From contig NZ_JAFFJA010000076.1 in assembly GCF_021991635.1 (NCBI RefSeq), forward strand, positions 1-33,113: 33,113 bases of DNA, given 5' to 3'. The position numbers were made by a program, and so were the translations under genes. How positions within the stretch are numbered: position 1 is the stretch's first letter; every line of letters starts with the position of its first letter. This DNA comes from Tepidanaerobacter sp. GT38 (GTDB taxonomy: Bacteria; Bacillota; Thermosediminibacteria; Thermosediminibacterales; Tepidanaerobacteraceae). Positions 18,865 through 29,020 of the stretch are shown in pieces. Below the pieces are notes generated by a model. The model did no database searches and was not told where the DNA came from. It was given only the letters and a program-made list of their open reading frames with translations.

Positions 18865-20506
18865 ACAGCAATTGACCGCTCTTTCTTGCCACCTCCACTA
18901 AAACTTCCCGGTTAAGTTCATCTAATACATATAACTTGCCTTTTGCCGCATTTGTGACTTTTATTAAGCAATCCTTATTCGGTTGTAAGCCTATGCAACA
19001 AAAATTGATCTTTTTATCAGAAATCTTACCGGCCGCCAAAACAGCATCATTTATCGGATCTGAAGACCACAATGATACGGTGGGGATACCATCAGTTATG
19101 AGTATAATCAGTGGATTTTTCAAGTTGTTCTTGCTCATATACTCCGCGCCTTTATCGAGAGCCAAAGCTAATGGTGTCAAACCTGTAGCCGCAATCTGAT
19201 CCAAACCGCTTTCCAGTTTTTCATAGCTTCTGGTGAATGGGACAAATGTATTTATTTCCTTTTCCTGAAAAGCTAAAATACTTATTCTAGTATACGGTCT
19301 TAGAATAAGGTACTTTGCCAAATATTTTGCATTTCTCAGTCTAAATCCTGCCATACTGGCACTTGCATCAATAATTAGGCAAATATCCTGATGAAATTTA
19401 GGTACTCGTCTAACACAAACCAAGTCCTGCTGTTTAATATGAAAACCGCTATTTTCAAAATAACTTCTTATCATTGACCTTCTTATAGTTTCGGGCACAT
19501 TCACTTCTTCAAGCCAATTTTCTGGATCATATGGCACACAAATGCCTGGCCCTGTTTGGCCCCTGATTACTTTCTTTGAAAACCCATTACTCTCAAATCC
19601 CTTACAGTTGTTGAGTTTAGGCAAATTTTTTATTGTCCGCTTTAAAATATGCTCTAGCTCTTTTCGATTCCTTTTTATAAATTCACTAAACTCTTTACCT
19701 CTAGGAGTGAGGTAATACTTGTTTTGTTGTCTATACACGAAATTTTTCTCTTCAAAATATTTCACGATATCATCATAGTCGCTGCATCTTTTTTGTAAAG
19801 ACTGCAATGATGCATGGGAACGTTCTTTACCTTGAATAGCCTCCAGCACATCTTGGATTTGTTTTATGCTTCCAAAATGCTCAATCAACTCAACAGTTTC
19901 ATCAAATATATCACTTCGTTGAACACTTTGATTCTGCCTTAAATTAGAATCTGAATGGCTTGCATATGAAGACAAATCTATTGGCCTTTTCCCAATTTCG
20001 TGCAATATTTTCTCGATCTTTCTAAGTTCCACACCTTGCTTTAAAAGAGCTTGTTCAACTTTAGCTACTATTAAAAAAATACTTTCTAGTTCTTCTTCAG
20101 GAATGCAAGCCGCAATATGAACATGGTTTAAATGGGACTTTTTAAGGCTTTCTGATCTGCCATAGCACAAATCCCCTGTAAGTCGGCCTCCTCCAGAACC
20201 GGTTTGAATATCAATATAGTCCATCAAGTGACTAAAAGGGCTACTTTTGAGACCTTCTATGACAAAGTCACCTAATTGCCTTAAATTAAAGGTTTTTATT
20301 TCATGAAATAAGTCAATATGAATAATTTCATTTGGCAATAAACGATTATAAAAAACTTGCCCAGCATCTGAATTAACGATTATGCTCACAATTTGCGGGG
20401 TAGATGGGTTTATTGTGTGGACTTTTCGACTCACAACAGCAGTTTGACCTATTCGAACACCTTTATTTTCATTTAATGCTTTTTGGAGCTTTATTACAGG
20501 ATTCAT
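18863..20506 (-). CDS. VWA-domain protein, Mg-chelatase D-like partner of the AAA+ ATPase
   Basis: A 547-residue cytosolic protein with no signal or membrane segment. The C-terminal von Willebrand A domain (about 373-547) has a complete MIDAS: D380-A-S382-A-S384, T444 in TGLTPLA, and D472 in ITDGIPT. A segment at about 240-280 (YDDIVKYFEEKNFVYR and KYYLTPRGKEF) looks like a winged helix. The N-terminal 135 residues include a Gly-rich patch, TGSGGGRLTGDLCYGR, that I cannot place. It overlaps the AAA+ gene by 4 bp (ATGA), so the two are translationally coupled. By analogy with ChlI/ChlD and MoxR/VWA pairs it probably presents a client or metal-loaded partner to the ATPase. No chlorophyll or cobalamin gene is nearby and the client is unknown. 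Confidence 0.82.
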   Translation of the reverse strand: MNPVIKLQKALNENKGVRIGQTAVVSRKVHTINPSTPQIVSIIVNSDAGQVFYNRLLPNEIIHIDLFHEIKTFNLRQLGDFVIEGLKSSPFSHLMDYIDIQTGSGGGRLTGDLCYGRSESLKKSHLNHVHIAACIPEEELESIFLIVAKVEQALLKQGVELRKIEKILHEIGKRPIDLSSYASHSDSNLRQNQSVQRSDIFDETVELIEHFGSIKQIQDVLEAIQGKERSHASLQSLQKRCSDYDDIVKYFEEKNFVYRQQNKYYLTPRGKEFSEFIKRNRKELEHILKRTIKNLPKLNNCKGFESNGFSKKVIRGQTGPGICVPYDPENWLEEVNVPETIRRSMIRSYFENSGFHIKQQDLVCVRRVPKFHQDICLIIDASASMAGFRLRNAKYLAKYLILRPYTRISILAFQEKEINTFVPFTRSYEKLESGLDQIAATGLTPLALALDKGAEYMSKNNLKNPLIILITDGIPTVSLWSSDPINDAVLAAGKISDKKINFCCIGLQPNKDCLIKVTNAAKGKLYVLDELNREVLVEVARKSGQLL

Positions 20507-21834
20507 CTCATCAGTTCCTCATCAGTTTTTACATATTCGGCAACATCTAGCTTATCAATGGGAATTGCTTTTTGAGGTGGCGCCTTTAGTTTTATATTTT
20601 CGGGATTCGAATTTGATATATTCATTATCCTTTTTTCGTCTTTAGCTGATTTAATGTTTTCCGCAAATCGTCTAAATAGATTCTTTACAGAGTCTAAATT
20701 GAAAGGAATTGTTTTTTGATTTTTATCCCTATTGATTTCTGTAGTTTTTGCTGTATCATGTTTGTTGCTTATACTTTCAGCGGGAGAATTTGCCGTAATA
20801 GGCACTTCTTTTGAAACATCTTTTTGATCAAGACTTTTTAAAATATCGTTTAACTCTTTAAAATCTACTCTATGGCGTAGAGCTGATTGAGCAACAAAGA
20901 CAAGATCAGCCACGCTTGGACTTCGCTTTAAAAGAGCACTTCTTATTTTTATTCCCAACAAACAAGCTTCGATACAGCGCAGGCTCTCTATTTTATAATC
21001 CACGTAAATAGAAGACAAAATGTTTTTTATTTCATTTGTTGGTTCATATTGTTCCAAAGTATTGCAAGCTTCTATAAATTGCATTGTCTTTTGGGTTGCT
21101 AAGACATTGTCGTCTTGTATCGAGTTGCTGTTAATGATTTTTTTAATTATCCAAACTTCTGTAGGCCTTTCAACTTTCACAGTAAAATCAAACCTATCCG
21201 AAAGCTGACGCCGAATATCTTCCAATGGTCCAGGTTCTTCATCAGGATTCGAAGCAGACCATACACTGACTTGAACAGGCAATTCTAAAACAGGTAGCCC
21301 TGCCTCCTCTATTTGTATTCTCCCAGGTTTTGTACCCATAACGTCCAGTAATAGGTCCACAATTTCTGGTGAGGTATCGGCAATCCGATTTATTTCATCC
21401 ACAAAAACAATTCCCCTATGTGCTTTTGGAATTGTTCCAAGCAAAAGCGCTGCTTCCGGTGTATCTTGAGATGATAACTTACTCAAATCAATGCTGCCTA
21501 CAACAGTTCCCTTTTTTGCAGAGGGGGAAATTTCTAAAAAAGGCATATCTATTTGTTCTACACCTATTTTTTTTATTTGGTCACTTGTAAGATGGCGGTG
21601 CTCAGGACAATGAGGTCTTGCCGGATCGCAATTGTACAAGCAACCTTTTATTCTAGTAATTTTAGGCAGTATTTCTTTATAAGCCCTTATTATTGTAGTT
21701 TTGCCTGTACCCCTCAGGCCTTCAGCATGAACGTGAACAGGTATTCCTGCAAGAGTGCCCGCAACTGATATGTCTAATATATCAAAAAGAGGAAGATTGC
21801 CGGAATGTCTTACTATCTGTGAATATTTCTTCAT
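20503..21834 (-). CDS. AAA+ ATPase of the Mg-chelatase I (ChlI/BchI)/MoxR type
   Basis: A 443-residue cytosolic AAA+ ATPase. Walker A is G39-LRGTGKT, Walker B is GIVFVDEINR with D146-E147, and the sensor-like SASNPDEEPGPLEDIRRQLSD block with SDRFDF is typical of the ChlI group. Between Walker A and the next helix lies a Cys/His cluster (C65, C69, C76, H79, H81 within CLYNCDPARPHCPEHRH) that could bind a metal. Residues 340-443 are a charged, low-complexity linker ending in a conserved-looking tail. It overlaps the VWA gene by 4 bp, and a promoter lies just upstream. Annotated relatives are usually called magnesium chelatase, but this genome context gives no tetrapyrrole pathway, so a remodelling role on an unknown client is more likely. 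Confidence 0.85.
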   Translation of the reverse strand: MKKYSQIVRHSGNLPLFDILDISVAGTLAGIPVHVHAEGLRGTGKTTIIRAYKEILPKITRIKGCLYNCDPARPHCPEHRHLTSDQIKKIGVEQIDMPFLEISPSAKKGTVVGSIDLSKLSSQDTPEAALLLGTIPKAHRGIVFVDEINRIADTSPEIVDLLLDVMGTKPGRIQIEEAGLPVLELPVQVSVWSASNPDEEPGPLEDIRRQLSDRFDFTVKVERPTEVWIIKKIINSNSIQDDNVLATQKTMQFIEACNTLEQYEPTNEIKNILSSIYVDYKIESLRCIEACLLGIKIRSALLKRSPSVADLVFVAQSALRHRVDFKELNDILKSLDQKDVSKEVPITANSPAESISNKHDTAKTTEINRDKNQKTIPFNLDSVKNLFRRFAENIKSAKDEKRIMNISNSNPENIKLKAPPQKAIPIDKLDVAEYVKTDEELMR

Positions 21835-21895
21835 AATTTATCCTCCACAACAGCTCTTTTTTTACTTACTAAGTATTTTTTCCGAAAACGGTATT

Positions 21896-21923
21896 TTTAT
21901 AAGACACAAAAAATTTAAGTCAA
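21896..21923 (-). promoter_or_regulatory. sigma-A promoter of the AAA+/VWA pair
   Basis: TTGACT (21918-21923) and TATAAA (21896-21901), 16-bp spacer, minus strand. The -35 box lies inside the T run of the preceding terminator, so transcription stops and restarts almost at the same place. Confidence 0.65.
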
Positions 21924-21949
21924 AAAAAAAGAGACTTTTTTAAGCCTCT
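21921..21949 (-). terminator. Intrinsic terminator of the coiled-coil gene
   Basis: On the minus strand AGAGGCTT (21942-21949) pairs with AAGTCTCT (21930-21937, one G-U) and is followed by nine T. It overlaps the stop codon of the coiled-coil gene. Confidence 0.85.
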
Positions 21950-22245
21950 TTACTTTGAATTTCGTTTAATTTTTTTTCCAGTTCATCAAGCCTTTGCAAT
22001 ATTTCATCTAACTGGGATTTTCGAACCAGATTCATCGAAGTTATAGTATGTTCTACCTGCTCATTAATCTTTAGCTTAAGTCTTTCACTTTCTTCCTGCA
22101 TTCTATTTATCAACGTATTCAATAAATCTTTTCCTTCTTCTTTTGACATTTCCCCTTTCTTGATTAATTCAGAAATGACTTCTTCAGCTTTCTCTTTAGT
22201 TATAGCTGCAAGGCCTATCCCAGCATAAAGCATCTGCTTTAACAT
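21940..22245 (-). CDS. Small coiled-coil protein, phasin-like
   Basis: A 101-residue, highly charged helical protein. The N-terminal 15 residues are mildly hydrophobic (LKQMLYAGIGLAAI). A KAEEVISELIKKGEMSKEEG segment follows and then a long coiled coil (about 45-101) with heptad Leu/Ile/Val. This layout is like the phasin/PhaF-type proteins found singly in many Firmicutes; a polyester-granule role is not implied. It has its own terminator and is upstream of the AAA+/VWA pair, so a link with them is only by position. The ATG has a GGGGTGAT ribosome site. Confidence 0.72.
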   Translation of the reverse strand: MLKQMLYAGIGLAAITKEKAEEVISELIKKGEMSKEEGKDLLNTLINRMQEESERLKLKINEQVEHTITSMNLVRKSQLDEILQRLDELEKKLNEIQSKEA

Positions 22246-22558
22246 TGGATCACCCCATTTTTAATGCTTGTGTAGCTTTATAAAATGAGCCCAAAGCACT
22301 CGCTGTTTGCTAAAAATAATAACTTACCAAAAAAGCAAAGCTTTTATTTTTCTATTATGTTTATGTTTTCACTTTTTACATCTCTTATTCACTAAAAGCT
22401 TTTTTGTAAAATAGAACAGCTCACCATTATCTTAATTTCAATTATGTTTTAAGGTTGCCATTGTTACACTATCTATCAAAATTCACATAAAAAAGAGGCC
22501 TTTTAGGCCTTTTTTTGGATACAAATTTTGGGACCCATCAACTGTGTTGACAATGGTC
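22246..22558 (-). other. Intergenic region between scfA and the coiled-coil gene
   Basis: About 310 AT-rich bases without a convincing gene. At 22491-22514 an AGGCC-TAAAA-GGCCT hairpin with flanking A and T runs on both sides makes a bidirectional intrinsic terminator that would end the scfA transcript. Two weak AAAGC/GCTTT hairpins lie nearer the coiled-coil gene. I saw no clear sigma-A promoter for that gene and no part of an scfB maturase. Confidence 0.6.
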
Positions 22559-22705
22559 TTACTTTTCTTTTGAACATACCTGATTAGCCACAGTGCAAGA
22601 GGTTTTGCACGCTGACTGACAGGAAGATTGGCACTCCCCACAACCCTTAACATTTAGATCGTCTTTGTTTAAACTACCTTTATGTATTGGCACTATATGT
22701 TTCAT
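22559..22705 (-). CDS. scfA: Six-cysteine SCIFF peptide precursor
   Basis: A 48-residue ribosomally made peptide too short for most gene finders. The N-terminal leader is MKHIVPIHKGSLNKDDLNVK; the core carries six cysteines at positions 22, 25, 29, 33, 37 and 44 (CGECQSSCQSACKTSC then C), the definition of the SCIFF family (six Cys in about 45 residues). In Clostridia the radical SAM enzyme ScfB installs thioether bonds from these cysteines. The ATG follows AGGAGG at good distance, and a candidate promoter lies 30 bp upstream. The neighbour upstream is the TIGR04086 membrane protein, as usual. The maturase gene that normally follows is missing; see findings. Function of the mature peptide is unknown. 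Confidence 0.93.
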   Translation of the reverse strand: MKHIVPIHKGSLNKDDLNVKGCGECQSSCQSACKTSCTVANQVCSKEK

Positions 22706-22737
22706 ATCTGCTGCCTCCTATTATATAATCTAAAAAA

Positions 22738-22766
22738 ATTATAGCACATAGTATAAAAATTGAAAA
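22738..22766 (-). promoter_or_regulatory. Candidate sigma-A promoter of scfA
   Basis: TTTTCA (22761-22766) and TATAAT (22738-22743), 17-bp spacer, minus strand. The -10 is perfect; the -35 matches four of six. Confidence 0.5.
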
Positions 22767-22793
22767 GATTGATTTGCAGTTAATCACTGATGC

Positions 22794-23180
22794 TTAAAGG
22801 CTTACCCCGATTATGCCTGCCAATGCTCCCACCAAAAAGCCCAATAAAATATCCACAACGATATTAAAGCTAAATGCAAATGATGGCACTATGAAAAAGC
22901 TTAAGATGATCAAAATTCCCATATAAAGCAAACCGACTAGGCCTCCGTGTAACCAACCCATACTATCCACGTCCATTGTTGTATTAATGCCGCTTAAAAG
23001 TATGCTCACAGCGCTGACAACCACTACAGCTTTTGGAATGATGCTTTCAGATAAATTTGTGAAATACATAATCAACGCTAAAATCAAAAAAAAGAAGATT
23101 GTAACTAAATATGCTTTAAAAACACCTTTTATAATCTTTATTAAGTTTAAACAACGCTTTCCGTTTGATTGTGATTTCAT
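22794..23180 (-). CDS. TIGR04086 family membrane protein
   Basis: A 128-residue integral membrane protein with four predicted transmembrane helices (YLVTIFFFLILALIMYF, AVVVVSAVSILLSGI, GGLVGLLYMGILIILSFFI and IVVDILLGFLVGALAGIIG) after a basic N-terminus. Size, four-helix layout and position between yajC and scfA match the TIGR04086 family of Clostridia; function is unknown. The open frame extends 15 codons upstream, but the ATG at 23180 has GGAGGG eight bases before it and is preferred. Confidence 0.85.
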   Translation of the reverse strand: MKSQSNGKRCLNLIKIIKGVFKAYLVTIFFFLILALIMYFTNLSESIIPKAVVVVSAVSILLSGINTTMDVDSMGWLHGGLVGLLYMGILIILSFFIVPSFAFSFNIVVDILLGFLVGALAGIIGVSL

Positions 23181-23234
23181 ATATAATCCCTCCTCTCTAT
23201 ATACTTTATTTTTAAGAGGAGGCATAATATGACA

Positions 23235-23261
23235 AAAAGCAAGAGATTTTCTCCTGCTTTT
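23235..23261 (-). terminator. Intrinsic terminator after yajC
   Basis: On the minus strand AAAAGCAGGAGA (23250-23261) pairs with TCTCTTGCTTTT (23235-23246) around a three-base loop and runs into T residues. It closes the ruvC-to-yajC operon. Confidence 0.8.
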
Positions 23262-23286
23262 GTTCTAAGTTCATCAGAGTTTATGG

Positions 23287-23568
23287 CTATTTTTCGTCTT
23301 TTTCGGATTTCTTAATTACATTTCCAATGGCAGACCTTGTCACTTTGATTTTAATCTTGTCACCAACGTCTAAAGTTACTACATCTTCTTTCAAATTGAG
23401 AATTTTACCATATATGCCGCCAATAGTAATTACTTCATCGCCTTCTTTTAAGCTCGCAAGCATATTTCTACGGTCTTTTTCCCTTTTTTGTTGCGGCCGA
23501 ATGATCATGAAATAAAAAATTGCAAAAATTATTATAAGTGGTCCAAATTGGTTTAGAAATGAATCCAA
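23287..23568 (-). CDS. yajC: Preprotein translocase subunit YajC
   Basis: A 93-residue small membrane protein, accessory to SecDF in the Sec translocase. One N-terminal transmembrane helix (FGPLIIIFAIFYFMIIRP) is followed by the diagnostic RPQQKREKDRR and the KEGDEVITIGGIYGKI motif. The start is TTG with GGGTGGG upstream. It follows tgt as in most bacteria. secD and secF, often nearby, are not in this window. Confidence 0.95.
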   Translation of the reverse strand: MDSFLNQFGPLIIIFAIFYFMIIRPQQKREKDRRNMLASLKEGDEVITIGGIYGKILNLKEDVVTLDVGDKIKIKVTRSAIGNVIKKSEKDEK

Positions 23569-23661
23569 AGTAGCTACCCACCCTTTCAGTTAATATTTAT
23601 GTATAAAGTTCTATATCAAAGGAAAAAATCCTTTTTTATTAGTGGAATGATAAAAAATCTT

Positions 23662-25405
<1,744 letters not shown>

Positions 25406-25420
25406 TTGTAGACACCAACC

Positions 25421-26446
25421 TTACATTATAAGCATTGAATCTCCGAAACTAAAAAATCGGTATTTTTCATTTACTGCCTCTTTATATGCTCTAAAAACCT
25501 TTTCTTTTCCCGCAAAAGCACAAACAAGCATTATTAGCGTTGACTTTGGAAGATGAAAATTGGTAATTAGTGCATCTACAGCTTTAAACTTATATCCAGG
25601 ATAAATAAAAATATCAGTCCAGCCACTACCCGGTTTTATTATTCCGTTTACATCAGCGACAGTTTCTAAAGTTCGGGTTGAAGTGGTGCCTACCGCAATA
25701 ACCTTTCCCCCGACCTGTTTGGTTGAATTAATCAAATCTGCGGCTTCGTGGCTTATTTCATAATATTCAGCATGCATTTTATGTTCTTGGATATTTTCGA
25801 CTGTAACGGGTCTAAAAGTTCCAAGGCCTACATGAAGGGTTATAAAAGCAATAGAGACACCTTTTTGCCTAATCTTTTCTAAAAGCTCCTGTGTAAAATG
25901 AAGCCCTGCCGTTGGAGCTGCAGCTGAACCAGGTTTTACAGCATAGACCGTTTGATATCGGTTTTCATCCTGTAATTTTTTCTTGATATAAGGCGGTGTG
26001 GGCATTTCACCAAGTTCATGTAAAACTTCCTGGAAAGGCCTTTCGTGAAAAAACTCAACGATCCTACCGCCAAAGTCAGTAATATCTATTACCTTAGCTG
26101 CAAGCTGACCATCTCCAAATACTATCTCTTCTCCGATGTGAGCTCTGCGACCAGGCTTAACTAATACCTCCCAGATATCAACATCAACTGGTTTTAAAAG
26201 CACCATTTCTATTTTTCCGTGTGTATTTTTCCGTCGCCCAATCAACCTGGCAGGAATGACTTTCGTATTGTTTAAAACTAAACAATCACCTGGTCTCAGA
26301 TAATATATTACGTCTTCAAAAATTCTATGTTCTATCTCTCCACTGGTTTTATTTAAAACCAATAACCTAGACTTTGAACGGTCTTCAATAGGTTCTTGAG
26401 CAATAAGTTCTTCTGGTAGGTAAAAATCAAACTCCTCAAGTTTCAT
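25421..26446 (-). CDS. queA: S-adenosylmethionine:tRNA ribosyltransferase-isomerase
   Basis: Transfers and isomerises the ribosyl group of SAM onto preQ1-tRNA to form epoxyqueuosine. The 341 residues have the typical N-terminus [14 protein letters not shown], then [43 protein letters not shown] and [10 protein letters not shown]. Length is standard. It follows spoIID by 36 nt and precedes the PsiE-like gene and tgt, so the two late tRNA-bound steps of the pathway share one mRNA; preQ1 synthesis genes are not here. Confidence 0.96.
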   Translation of the reverse strand: MKLEEFDFYLPEELIAQEPIEDRSKSRLLVLNKTSGEIEHRIFEDVIYYLRPGDCLVLNNTKVIPARLIGRRKNTHGKIEMVLLKPVDVDIWEVLVKPGRRAHIGEEIVFGDGQLAAKVIDITDFGGRIVEFFHERPFQEVLHELGEMPTPPYIKKKLQDENRYQTVYAVKPGSAAAPTAGLHFTQELLEKIRQKGVSIAFITLHVGLGTFRPVTVENIQEHKMHAEYYEISHEAADLINSTKQVGGKVIAVGTTSTRTLETVADVNGIIKPGSGWTDIFIYPGYKFKAVDALITNFHLPKSTLIMLVCAFAGKEKVFRAYKEAVNEKYRFFSFGDSMLIM

Positions 26447-26482
26447 AGTAGATTACTTCCTCAATCTTTTATTTTATATTAC

Positions 26483-27988
26483 TTAAATGGTTTCATTTAT
26501 ATTTTTTATTTGCGTGTTTTTATAGTAGTGTAGCAAAATGTCTACGTAATTATACCCGTTTTCTGCCATGGCTTTAGCTCCCCATTGGCTCAATCCAACT
26601 CCATGACCAAAACCTTTGCCTTTGAAGGTCAATGTACCTTCCGAACCTTGGGATTTTACAACCCTTGATTTTTCTGCAGCTAAAAGAACAGCTTGTCCGC
26701 TTGAGAAAACGGTCATACCTTGGTCAGTTATTACACACTTGCCTTCCAATTGTATATTCTTGTTTGCGTTTTCTCCGGAAAAAACTGTTACGGAAATGTT
26801 TTGGCCTCCCAAAATATCGAAAAAATTGCTTTTTAGCCCAAGTACACTTCTAATTTGGCCTTTTTCAATAATTGTTTCCCCTAAACTGCCTTTTAAATGC
26901 AGCTTTTTTACTCTCCCAGCCTGACTCCTCTCCTCTATGGAGATCTGGCGTATATCACCTATATTCTGTATAGCAGAGCTAACCCGACTGCTGATATCTT
27001 TTAAAGTTAAAGTAATTTCCCATTCAGAGTAGGGAGAATCAGCAGAAAACACATCATCAACCGGCTGTAAATAAGGCAGATCCGTACTAAAAACGTCTTT
27101 ACAGGCTTCCGTGCGGCCGCCACTGTCAGCATGGTAAAAGGCCATTATTGGCTCATTATCGTAAACGATGATTTGCCCCGCAGTTTCATCTACCGCTTTA
27201 TTAGTTCTCGCATTTTCTGCATCGTAGCCTCCATACACTTGATCTGACGAGTTTGCGCCAATGTCAAAGCCATATTTTTCCCATTTGGCCAGATTTGCGA
27301 TGGTATAAGTCCTGGCTGCCACCGCTTGAGCCTTTAAAAGTTCTTCATGCCAGCTTGGAGTAATCTCTAGTGGGATTACACCATACAAATATTCTTCAAG
27401 ACCAAGCTCATTTACAACCTGAATATTTTTCCCCCCAGCCGGGGTCACTTTTAACTTCCCACGGTATCTTAGCCCTTCAACAGCAATCAAACCATCAGGA
27501 GAAGCGTTTTCAAAAAATACAGGTTGTTGAACATTAAAGGGAAGAAGTAAGCCAGGGTTTTTCGTTTCACCTTTAACTACTAAAAAAGTACCACTATCTG
27601 AGAATCTATTATTACCTGCTTTTGCCCATACAGACCAACTTCCGTCAAATAGCAGGAAAGTTTCTACACCGTCCTTTTCAAGCTTAAACGCATATTCCAA
27701 AGCATCCTGCTTATCCTTGATATTATCTTTCAAAAGTGTAAAAGCATCTAAATCATCAGTATACACTTTTAATAATTTATCAGAAAATGTCATCACTGTA
27801 AAGTTTTCGTCTCTATTACTTATCATCACTTTAAAACCATTATCTGAAATGAGCCGGTATGAATTTAGGGCAGAACTGTCATAATAAAGGCCTACCCTGA
27901 TTTTGGCCGGCAAAAGTTCTGCCGACTGTGCCACTCTAGGAAATATAATAAATATAATACACAGAAATAATAAAAAATATTTTCTCAT
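26483..27988 (-). CDS. SpoIID/LytB domain protein (sporulation lytic transglycosylase-like)
   Basis: A 501-residue exported protein. A signal peptide (KYFLLFLCIIFIIFPRVAQS, cleavage near residue 23) is followed by an N-terminal region with repeats of SPOR-like character (FKVMISNRDENFTVM, DALEYAFKLEKDGVETFLLF). The SpoIID catalytic part follows with LEEYLYGVIPLEITPSWHEE, KAQAVAARTYTIAN and the C-terminal GHGVGLSQWGAKAMAENGY. SpoIID degrades septal peptidoglycan during engulfment. This one is longer than B. subtilis SpoIID (about 340 residues) because of the N-terminal extension. It sits between ruvB and queA, as in several Clostridia. It may be a SpoIID paralogue rather than the engulfment enzyme itself. 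Confidence 0.88.
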   Translation of the reverse strand: MRKYFLLFLCIIFIIFPRVAQSAELLPAKIRVGLYYDSSALNSYRLISDNGFKVMISNRDENFTVMTFSDKLLKVYTDDLDAFTLLKDNIKDKQDALEYAFKLEKDGVETFLLFDGSWSVWAKAGNNRFSDSGTFLVVKGETKNPGLLLPFNVQQPVFFENASPDGLIAVEGLRYRGKLKVTPAGGKNIQVVNELGLEEYLYGVIPLEITPSWHEELLKAQAVAARTYTIANLAKWEKYGFDIGANSSDQVYGGYDAENARTNKAVDETAGQIIVYDNEPIMAFYHADSGGRTEACKDVFSTDLPYLQPVDDVFSADSPYSEWEITLTLKDISSRVSSAIQNIGDIRQISIEERSQAGRVKKLHLKGSLGETIIEKGQIRSVLGLKSNFFDILGGQNISVTVFSGENANKNIQLEGKCVITDQGMTVFSSGQAVLLAAEKSRVVKSQGSEGTLTFKGKGFGHGVGLSQWGAKAMAENGYNYVDILLHYYKNTQIKNINETI

Positions 27989-28002
27989 ATCTAGACTTCC
28001 TC

Positions 28003-29007
28003 CTATTTGGAAGTTGATTTCTCTCTACCGAGATGTTCATAAGCCTTATCTGAAACTACCCTACCCCGTGCCGTTCTAAAAATATAACCCTTTTGAATGA
28101 GGTATGGTTCATATATGTCTTCAATTGTTGAAACATCTTCATTAAGGGCTGCAGCAATAGATTCTATCCCCACGGGACCACCCTGGAATTTGTCAATAAT
28201 TGTGGATAATAACTTCCTGTCGTTTTGGTCAAGACCGTGACTATCAATCTCTAAATCCCTTAACCCCATTTCCGCAATAGCAAGGGTAATTACTCCACTT
28301 CCTCTAACTTGTGCAAAGTCTCTGATACGCTTAAGTAACCTGTTGGCAAGTCTAGGAGTTCCCCTCGAGCATAATGCTATACGTTCAGCGGCTTCATGCT
28401 CGATCGGAACATTTAAAAGAGTTGCAGACCTTTTTATAATTTTCACAAGGTCAGGTATGTTATAAAAATCTAAACGCAAATTTACGCCAAAGCGGTCCCT
28501 TAAAGGCGATGTTAACTGTCCGGCTTTAGTAGTAGCACCAACCAGTGTAAATGGGCTTAAAGTTAAGCGCATAGATCGGGCGCTAGGTCCCTTACCAATC
28601 ATTATATCTAAAGCAAAGTCTTCCATGGCGGGATATAAGATCTCTTCAACACTAGGATGGAGTCTATGAATCTCATCGATAAATAACAGATCCCTTTCCC
28701 CTAAATTTGTAAGTATGGCTGCTAGGTCCCCTGCTCGCTCAATAGCAGGCCCTGAGGTTATCCTTATATTTACACCCAGTTCTCTAGCTATAATATGTGC
28801 CAGCGTTGTCTTCCCTAGGCCAGGAGGCCCAAATAATAAAACGTGATCTAATGCTTCACGTCTCATTAAAGCTGCCTTTATAAAAACCTTTAAGTTTTCT
28901 TTAACTCTATCCTGACCTATGTACTCATCAAAGCTCAATGGCCTAATACTTTGCTCGTACTCCAATTCCTCATTATTTTTTACAGCCGGCGTTACAATTC
29001 GATCCAA
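28003..29007 (-). CDS. ruvB: Holliday junction branch migration ATPase RuvB
   Basis: The hexameric AAA+ motor that drives branch migration with RuvA. The 334 residues show SFDEYIGQ, Walker A GPPGLGKT (60-67), Walker [11 protein letters not shown] (D111-E112), sensor 1 GATTKAG, the DRFG arginine finger region, and a C-terminal winged helix ([14 protein letters not shown]). The start codon is TTG, six bases after AGGGTGAG. It begins 13 nt after ruvA. Confidence 0.98.
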   Translation of the reverse strand: MDRIVTPAVKNNEELEYEQSIRPLSFDEYIGQDRVKENLKVFIKAALMRREALDHVLLFGPPGLGKTTLAHIIARELGVNIRITSGPAIERAGDLAAILTNLGERDLLFIDEIHRLHPSVEEILYPAMEDFALDIMIGKGPSARSMRLTLSPFTLVGATTKAGQLTSPLRDRFGVNLRLDFYNIPDLVKIIKRSATLLNVPIEHEAAERIALCSRGTPRLANRLLKRIRDFAQVRGSGVITLAIAEMGLRDLEIDSHGLDQNDRKLLSTIIDKFQGGPVGIESIAAALNEDVSTIEDIYEPYLIQKGYIFRTARGRVVSDKAYEHLGREKSTSK

Positions 29008-29020
29008 TTATACTCACCCT

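Noticed and set aside
18863-21834. Reading the AAA+/VWA pair as a true magnesium or cobalt chelatase
   Set aside because: No large H/CobN subunit and no chlorophyll or cobalamin gene is in the window; only the ATPase/VWA architecture is shared.
23617-23645. AAAGGA/TCCTTT hairpin between yajC and tgt as a terminator
   Set aside because: On the minus strand it is not followed by a T run, so it would not end the tgt transcript; the T-rich side faces the strand without genes.
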